Below are positions 6,434-10,324 of a DNA stretch of 10,324 nt, piece by piece. The DNA is taken from assembly GCA_017853815.1 (NCBI GenBank), contig JAFMIT010000053.1, forward strand, positions 1 to 10,324, in the 5' to 3' direction. Each line of letters opens with the position of its first letter. The stretch's first letter is position 1. The notes beneath the pieces were generated by a model. It was given only the letters and a program-made list of their open reading frames with translations. It was not told the origin of the DNA and searched no databases. Made by a program: the position numbers and the translations under genes. The stretch comes from Actinomycetota bacterium (lineage in GTDB: Bacteria; Actinomycetota; Actinomycetes; S36-B12; UBA5976).

Positions 6434-6901
6434 ATGCGGCTCGCTATCGCGTGTTTATTAGTCATCGCGGTAGTGGCATACGCGGCGCTCTCCGGACTCT
6501 GGGTGACGAACAGCAGTGGTTGGTATCTGTCTCTCGTCCAACCACCATGGCAGCCGCCCAACTGGATTTTCGGTGTGATTTGGCCGTACAACTTCGTGAT
6601 GCTCGGATATGTGAGTGTCAGATTTGCTAACGGTGCGCCACTCGCGGACGTGTGGATCTGGACGATCACACTCATTGTCACGGTAACAACAGCGATTCTG
6701 TGGTCGTACACGTTTTATCAGTTGAAGAACTTAGGTCTAGCGGCCGGATTTCTCGTCGTAACCGCAGTTGCGACACTCATGTTGTGTTTTCTTATTTTCC
6801 GATTCGACAGCGTGATGGGACTCTTCTTTGTTCCCTACCAGCTGTGGTTGATCACGGCTGCGAGCTTGGCGGTTGGATATTGGCGGCTTAACCCAAGCTA
6901 G
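6434..6901 (+). CDS. tspO: TspO/MBR family tryptophan-rich sensory protein
   Basis: A 155-residue membrane protein with five probable helices (about 1-23, 44-64, 72-95, 102-122 and 128-148). The signature of TspO is clear: WYLSLVQPPWQPPNWIFG (30-47), where the family has P-x-W-x-P-P-x-W-x-F-G, followed by IWPYNF; ILWSYTFYQLKN (88-99), corresponding to the LLWSxxFF region; and the late PYQLWLITAASLAVGYWRLN (134-153), like the family's PYxxWxxxAxxLN end. TspO proteins bind porphyrins and sterol-like ligands and have been linked to stress responses and tetrapyrrole handling in bacteria. It lies two bases after DUF1761 and its last 14 bases overlap the convergent oxyR gene. The first helix region is somewhat more divergent than usual. 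Confidence 0.88.
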   Translation: MRLAIACLLVIAVVAYAALSGLWVTNSSGWYLSLVQPPWQPPNWIFGVIWPYNFVMLGYVSVRFANGAPLADVWIWTITLIVTVTTAILWSYTFYQLKNLGLAAGFLVVTAVATLMLCFLIFRFDSVMGLFFVPYQLWLITAASLAVGYWRLNPS

Positions 6902-7805
6902 CGGTGACAGCTGCTTTCATCGCGTGAGCGAATTCCAATAACTCATCTGCGTGCGGTGAGGTCGTGCGCCATGCAAGTGCGATGGTGCGCTTGGGGATGC
7001 TGCCGTCTGCGAAAGGTGAGAAAGGAATCCCGTGAAGGCCAGTGCCTGGACGACATTCCAACGTTGCAGCGCTGCGGGGTAGCAGCGCAACGCCTTGGCC
7101 CCCGACAACCATCTGACACACAGTCGAGAGGCCCGCCGAGCCGACATCACGAGTATTGCTCGCGCCCGCCATCGCGCAGACATCGACGGTTTGGTCTCTC
7201 AAGCAGTGTCCATCTTCGATGAGCAGGACGTCTGCTTCTTTCAGGGTGTGAACACCTACCGACGAATCGCTGGCCATCGGGTGGTCAGATGCAACAGCGA
7301 GCAAGAACGGGTCGTCAGCGATAACAAACTCTGTGAGTGCCGGGTGACCCACTGGCGTGGCCATCAAGCCCATGTCGAGATCGTTGGAGACGAGCTTCTC
7401 GACGAGATGAGACGTACGCGCCTCGCCAATACTCAACTGCACGGTGGGAAAGCTCGTGCGCATCGTGCGGACGATGCCTGGCAGCAGGTACGGCGCCATG
7501 GTGGGGATGGCGCTGAGCCTGAGGCGGGTGAAGCCCGTGCGAACTCGCTCTGCCTCATAGCCGAGGTTTTCGACAGCTTCGAGCACGGCACGAGCGAAAG
7601 GCAAAAGTTGGAAACCCTCAGGGGTGAGCTTGGTTCCGCGGCTGGTGCGATCAAAAATGGTGGTCCGCAAAGTCCGCTCGAGCGATTGGACCTGCTGGGT
7701 CACCGCGGGCTGGCTCGTGTGCAACTCCGCGGCGGCCTCACGGTAGGTGCCGTGATCGGCGACCGCGACAAAAGCCTGTAACTGAGCGATGGTGGGGCGT
7801 GACAT
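6888..7805 (-). CDS. oxyR: LysR-type peroxide-sensing regulator, OxyR-like
   Basis: A 305-residue DNA-binding regulator. Residues 1-62 are the LysR winged helix-turn-helix (TIAQLQAFVAVADHGTYREAA, then SQPAVTQQVQSLE and FDRTSRGTKLTPEG). Residues about 92-300 are the substrate-binding-like domain, starting at IPTMAPYLLPGI. The decisive feature is EDGHCLRDQ...VC, with Cys201 and Cys210 nine residues apart, the same spacing as the redox pair Cys199/Cys208 of E. coli OxyR; the adjacent His200, Arg203 and Asp204 and Thr102 also match the OxyR peroxide pocket. Peroxide would convert the pair to a disulfide and switch on target genes such as catalase and peroxiredoxin, none of which is visible here. 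ATG 7805 lacks a Shine-Dalgarno; GATAAT ends eight bases before it. The 3' end overlaps tspO by 14 bases. It is the same strand as zwf-gnd, separated by a terminator. Confidence 0.88.
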   Translation of the reverse strand: MSRPTIAQLQAFVAVADHGTYREAAAELHTSQPAVTQQVQSLERTLRTTIFDRTSRGTKLTPEGFQLLPFARAVLEAVENLGYEAERVRTGFTRLRLSAIPTMAPYLLPGIVRTMRTSFPTVQLSIGEARTSHLVEKLVSNDLDMGLMATPVGHPALTEFVIADDPFLLAVASDHPMASDSSVGVHTLKEADVLLIEDGHCLRDQTVDVCAMAGASNTRDVGSAGLSTVCQMVVGGQGVALLPRSAATLECRPGTGLHGIPFSPFADGSIPKRTIALAWRTTSPHADELLEFAHAMKAAVTASLG

Positions 7806-7813
7806 AAGGAAAA

Positions 7814-7819
7814 ATTATC
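7814..7819 (-). promoter_or_regulatory. Candidate -10 box for oxyR (near-leaderless)
   Basis: On the minus strand GATAAT (5 of 6) is followed by eight bases, pyrimidine-rich TTTTCCTT, and then ATG 7805, with no ribosome site. No clear -35 is seen at 17-18 bp. The AT-rich block 7803-7850 would also hold OxyR's own binding site, and CATAAG (7803-7808) and CTTATG (7845-7850) form inverted arms 42 bp apart, a distance of about four helical turns; this is suggestive only. Confidence 0.4.
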
Positions 7820-7839
7820 AAATTGTCAGGAAAAAACTA

Positions 7840-7869
7840 TTGGACTTATGCTCAAAGCGGGTCAATAAT
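7840..7869 (+). promoter_or_regulatory. Candidate promoter of the divergent small RNA
   Basis: TTGGAC (7840-7845) and AATAAT (7864-7869; 5 of 6) are 18 bp apart on the plus strand. Transcription from this would start near 7876, exactly at the base of the first hairpin. An alternative is TTGTCA (7823-7828; 5 of 6 against TTGACA) with TATGCT (7847-7852), 18-bp spacer, starting near 7860. Both lie in the AT-rich region shared with the oxyR promoter. Confidence 0.45.
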
Positions 7870-7874
7870 CGCGC

Positions 7875-7990
7875 ACACAAGGGAGCAAGCAATTAGTTTG
7901 CTCCTGCTTGGACTCCCGTGTCTAAGTGAGACTTAATCGAATATCCCCCCGAAAAGCTATGGGCCCGCTTCATGCGGGCCCTTAGTTTTT
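7875..7990 (+). ncRNA. Candidate structured small RNA divergent from oxyR
   Basis: No protein-coding frame fits 7806-8007. The plus strand has, in order, a compound hairpin, a small hairpin, a free C-run and an intrinsic terminator, behind a plausible promoter. The first hairpin pairs ACAC (7875-7878) with GTGT (7918-7921), GGGAG (7881-7885) with CTCCC (7913-7917) and CAAGCA (7886-7891) with TGCTTG (7905-7910): 15 pairs with two 2-nt bulges and a 13-nt loop. A competing fold pairs GGAGCAA (7882-7888) with TTGCTCC (7898-7904). Next is TAAGT/ACTTA (7923-7935) around GAG, then CCCCCC at 7945-7950, then the terminator. The C-run could pair with G-rich ribosome-binding sites. The place next to oxyR, read away from it, is that of oxyS in E. 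coli, but there is no evident sequence similarity. Hairpins in DNA are symmetric, so a minus-strand role as the oxyR leader or zwf 3' end is the main alternative. Confidence 0.4.
7952..7990. terminator. Intrinsic terminator, likely bidirectional
   Basis: GGGCCCGC (7961-7968) and GCGGGCCC (7974-7981) form a perfect 8-bp GC stem around TTCAT. Outside a T-T mismatch the pairing continues with CTA/TAG and then AAAA/TTTT. On the plus strand the stem is followed by TTAGTTTTT; on the minus strand by ATAGCTTTTC. It lies 27 bp beyond the zwf stop (8008), so it is placed to end the gnd-zwf transcript on the minus strand. The better T-run on the plus strand, where no protein gene ends, is one reason to propose the small RNA. 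Confidence 0.85.
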
Positions 7991-8007
7991 GGTGAGGCGT
8001 TTCGTGC

Positions 8008-9405
8008 TCAATTTTCGGTAAACGCAGCGTTGTGCAGAGGATTCCAGCCACCAACATCGGCGATGAGATCGTCGGCACACGTAGGGCCATGGCTGCCAGA
8101 TTCGTAAGGCTCAAGCGCGGCCGGCTGCTTGAGTGCCGTGTTCAAAATTCGCCACGATTCGAGGACAGCGTCAATACGCGTGAAGCGGAAGTGGTCGCCT
8201 TCAATCGCGGCGTCCAACAGACGCTCGTACGCCTCTTGTCGTTCACCGAAAGCTGCCGAAAATTCCACTGACAGGTCCACAGGCGAAGTGAACATTTGTG
8301 AGCCAGGAGCTTTGACTTGTAACTGAATGTCTACGCCGTCGCCAACACCGAGTCGGAACCGCAGCACATTGGGCGAAGACAAGTGGCCCTCGACTGGCTT
8401 GAACAACAGCCGTGGTGGTTGCTGAAACTCAACGACTGCCTCGAGAGATGTCTCGGCCATGCGCTTGCCGGTGCGCAAGAAAATCGGAACGCCTGCCCAA
8501 CGCCAGTTATCGATGTGAAGTCGCATTGCCGTGAAAGTTTCGACATCGGAGTCAGGTGCAACTCCAGGCTCATCGAGGTAACCCACGTACTGACCACGGA
8601 CAATCTCTGCTGGTTCAACTTCTCGAATGGCTGAGAGAAGTTTGACTTTCTCGTTTTGAATCGATTCGCCTGACAAGTCGATAGGCGGTTCCATGGTCAG
8701 CATCGCAAGCACCTGCAGAAGGTGATTTTGAAGAACATCCCGCATTGCGCCGACACCGTCATAAAAGCGCCCGCGGCCTTCTACGCCGAATTTTTCGAAC
8801 ATGGTGATTTGGATATTAGAAATGTATCTGCGATTCCAGACTGGCTCGAACAGCGTGTTTGCGAATCTAAAGACCAACAAATCCTCGACAGATTCTTTGC
8901 CGAGGTAATGGTCGATGCGATAAATCTGATCCTCGCGAACAACTTGTTCGAGGGCCTCGTTGAGAGCTTTGGCGCTCTCGAGGTCGCGACCAAACGGCTT
9001 TTCGACGACGAGTCGAGCTTTAGAAGCAAGCCCAGCATTTGCGAGGCCGTTGGTGACGGCGGTGAATTGGTCGGGCGCAATGGCGAGGTAGTACACCGTC
9101 AGTGCGGCGTTTCCGACAGCTATTCCCAATTCTTCAAAGGTCGCGGGTTCGCGGTAATCGCCGATAACGAGCCGCATTGAAGAAATCAGTGCATTAAGAA
9201 CGTTTTCGTCGACGTCTTTCACTGCTTTGCGAATTGCGTCGACCGCGTTCTGTTTGAACTCCTCTTGAGTCCAGCGCGTCGAGGCCACTCCAACGACTGG
9301 AATATCCAGCTCGTTGTTCAACTGCATGTGATACAGCGCAGGGAAAAGCTTCTTCTTCGCAAGATCACCGGTAGCGCCGAAGAGCACTAAGCATTCAGCG
9401 CGCAC
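8008..9405 (-). CDS. zwf: Glucose-6-phosphate 1-dehydrogenase
   Basis: Cytoplasmic enzyme of the oxidative pentose phosphate pathway, converting glucose 6-phosphate to 6-phosphogluconolactone while reducing NADP+ (or NAD+). The 465-residue length is normal. Landmarks are the nucleotide-binding GATGDLA (10-16), EKPFGRDL (135-142), the substrate motif RIDHYLGKE (163-171), and LQNHLLQVLAML (225-236) whose His228 corresponds to the catalytic base; IFLRTGKRM (308-316) is the conserved second substrate segment. The C-terminus keeps the D-F-x-R-x-D-E-like motif in a changed form, HFRFTRIDAVLESWRI (405-420). GTG 9405 shares its G with the gnd TAG (TAGTG), with AAGGG six bases upstream, so translation is coupled to gnd. 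The transcript should end at the terminator around 7961-7981. No lactonase gene (pgl) is visible between them. Confidence 0.97.
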   Translation of the reverse strand: MRAECLVLFGATGDLAKKKLFPALYHMQLNNELDIPVVGVASTRWTQEEFKQNAVDAIRKAVKDVDENVLNALISSMRLVIGDYREPATFEELGIAVGNAALTVYYLAIAPDQFTAVTNGLANAGLASKARLVVEKPFGRDLESAKALNEALEQVVREDQIYRIDHYLGKESVEDLLVFRFANTLFEPVWNRRYISNIQITMFEKFGVEGRGRFYDGVGAMRDVLQNHLLQVLAMLTMEPPIDLSGESIQNEKVKLLSAIREVEPAEIVRGQYVGYLDEPGVAPDSDVETFTAMRLHIDNWRWAGVPIFLRTGKRMAETSLEAVVEFQQPPRLLFKPVEGHLSSPNVLRFRLGVGDGVDIQLQVKAPGSQMFTSPVDLSVEFSAAFGERQEAYERLLDAAIEGDHFRFTRIDAVLESWRILNTALKQPAALEPYESGSHGPTCADDLIADVGGWNPLHNAAFTEN

Positions 9406-10324
9406 TATGCACCCTTGCGCGGATTTTCGTTATGGCCACCAAACTTGTAACGCATAGCGTTGAGAACTTTGTTGCTGAAGTCGTCGTTTCCGCGAGACGC
9501 AAACCGTGACCAGAGTGCTGCGCTCAGAACAGGTGCGGGAACTTGGGTATCGATCGCGGCTTCGACAGTCCAACGACCTTCGCCGCTGTCCGACACCGCT
9601 GTTGCGTAGTCGCCGAGATCGCGAGATTCGACGAGGGCCTGCGCGGTGAGGTCGAGAAGCCACGACGCCACGACACTGCCACGTCGCCAGACTTCGGTGA
9701 CCGCTGGAATATCAATGTCGTATCCGGGTTCGTGATCGCTAGCAGCCTCAAAGATGGCAAGACCCTCTGCGAATGCGGCCATCATTCCGTACTCAATGCC
9801 GTTATGAATCATCTTCACGAAGTGACCAGCACCAGCTGGTCCACACCATTGGTAACCCTTTTCGCTGGTGGCGATCTCTCCGTCTCGACCAGGAGTGCGA
9901 TCTGCTGCATCGAAGCCAGGTGCGAGCGCTTCGAAGATAGGCGTGAGATTTTCGACAACCTGCTTGTCGCCGCCAATCATCAAGCTGTAGCCGCGCTCGA
10001 GTCCATAAACCCCACCACTAGTACCAACGTCAACGAAGTTGATGCCGCGAGTTGCGAGTTGTCGGGCGTTTTCGACGTCATTCTTGTAGTAACTGTTGCC
10101 GCCATCGATGATGGTGTCGCCAGCCTCGAGGACAGCCGCGACAGCTTCGATGGTTTGGTTGGTGACAGATGCCGGAACCATGACCCAGACGGTTCGAGGA
10201 GTCGGCATCAGCGTCGCGATCTCTGCGAGAGTAGTTGCCGGTGTCGCACCCGTGTCAGCGAGCGCTTGGGCCGCTTCAGGATTGATGTCGTAGGCGACAG
10301 TGCTGATGCCATTTTTCTGTAGGC
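9405..10324 (-). CDS. gnd: 6-phosphogluconate dehydrogenase, short (GntZ/YqeC-like) type, N-terminus beyond window
   Basis: Decarboxylating enzyme making ribulose 5-phosphate, CO2 and a reduced cofactor from 6-phosphogluconate. The frame is open to the right edge, so ATG 10208 is internal: upstream codons read VAYDINPEAAQALADTGAT, the normal second strand of the Rossmann fold, and only about 25 residues including the GLGRMG loop should be missing. Visible landmarks are VWVMVPA, IIDGGNSYYKNDV (codons around 10112-10073), FVDVGTSGGVYGLERGY, and GHFVKMIHNGIEYG with the catalytic Lys at 9813-9815. The C-terminus reads SDSGEGRWTVEAAI and MRYKFGGH. With about 330 residues in total it belongs to the short class, which in studied cases is often NAD+-dependent, rather than the 470-residue NADP+ enzyme; cofactor choice cannot be read because the N-terminal loop is missing. 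It is the upstream partner of zwf, overlapping by one base. Confidence 0.95.
   Translation of the reverse strand, partial: LQKNGISTVAYDINPEAAQALADTGATPATTLAEIATLMPTPRTVWVMVPASVTNQTIEAVAAVLEAGDTIIDGGNSYYKNDVENARQLATRGINFVDVGTSGGVYGLERGYSLMIGGDKQVVENLTPIFEALAPGFDAADRTPGRDGEIATSEKGYQWCGPAGAGHFVKMIHNGIEYGMMAAFAEGLAIFEAASDHEPGYDIDIPAVTEVWRRGSVVASWLLDLTAQALVESRDLGDYATAVSDSGEGRWTVEAAIDTQVPAPVLSAALWSRFASRGNDDFSNKVLNAMRYKFGGHNENPRKGA

Noticed and set aside
7095..7781. A 228-codon open frame on the plus strand opposite oxyR
   Set aside because: It is antisense to a clearly conserved OxyR protein, has a low-complexity basic composition with no recognisable fold, and no ribosome site or promoter of its own.
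7875..7990. Assignment of the intergenic RNA to the 6C RNA family
   Set aside because: Only one six-C run is visible, not one in each of two stem-loops, and the first hairpin loop is not C-rich. A model search would be needed.
9543..10322. A 259-codon open frame on the plus strand opposite gnd
   Set aside because: It is the reverse shadow of a conserved enzyme in GC-rich sequence; the translated product shows no domain pattern.
1..10324. Mobile elements, CRISPR arrays, tRNA or rRNA genes, phage genes
   Set aside because: No transposase, integrase, regularly spaced repeats, tRNA cloverleaf or rRNA-like sequence was seen; the region looks like ordinary chromosome with steady coding density.

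Overview
The window reads as a compact piece of a bacterial chromosome, most likely from an actinobacterium (Actinomycetota; possibly an Acidimicrobiia-like or other free-living lineage, which the sequence alone cannot settle). The grounds are moderate-to-high GC, frequent GTG starts, a DUF2236/MpaB-family protein, a short-type 6-phosphogluconate dehydrogenase next to zwf, and several genes with no Shine-Dalgarno but a -10-like box 6-8 nt before the ATG, the arrangement of leaderless mRNAs. Gene packing is very tight (1-, 4- and 14-nt overlaps). I see no insertion sequence, CRISPR array, tRNA or rRNA.

Layout. (1) 1-872, plus: the end of a ThiP/FbpB-like ABC importer permease and its ATPase, overlapping by 4 nt. 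(2) 869-1546, minus: a secreted L,D-transpeptidase whose stop overlaps the ATPase stop. (3) 1622-5231, plus: a NodI-like ATPase, two NodJ-like ABC-2 permeases joined by TAATG and ATGA junctions, then after 30 bp a DUF2236/MpaB-type oxygenase-like protein. (4) 5280-5927, plus: a TetR-type regulator. (5) 6012-6901, plus: two small integral membrane proteins, DUF1761 and TspO/MBR, 2 bp apart. (6) 6888-7805, minus: a LysR-type regulator with the OxyR redox cysteine pair, its end overlapping tspO. (7) 7806-8007: a non-coding interval with the oxyR promoter region, a run of hairpins and an intrinsic terminator; I propose a small plus-strand RNA of about 115 nt divergent from oxyR. (8) 8008-10324, minus: gnd (cut by the window edge) and zwf, overlapping by 1 nt, the NADP(H)/NAD(H)-producing oxidative pentose phosphate steps.

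How the parts may work together. The right half has an oxidative-stress and redox theme: OxyR, TspO and the NADPH-generating zwf/gnd pair. The left half is an envelope and transport theme: importer, peptidoglycan cross-linking enzyme, and a heterodimeric exporter with a hydrophobic-substrate oxygenase candidate and a TetR regulator. These links are inferred from adjacency; only the family assignments are read directly from sequence. The most notable unexplained item is the structured interval between oxyR and zwf, placed like E. coli oxyS relative to oxyR.
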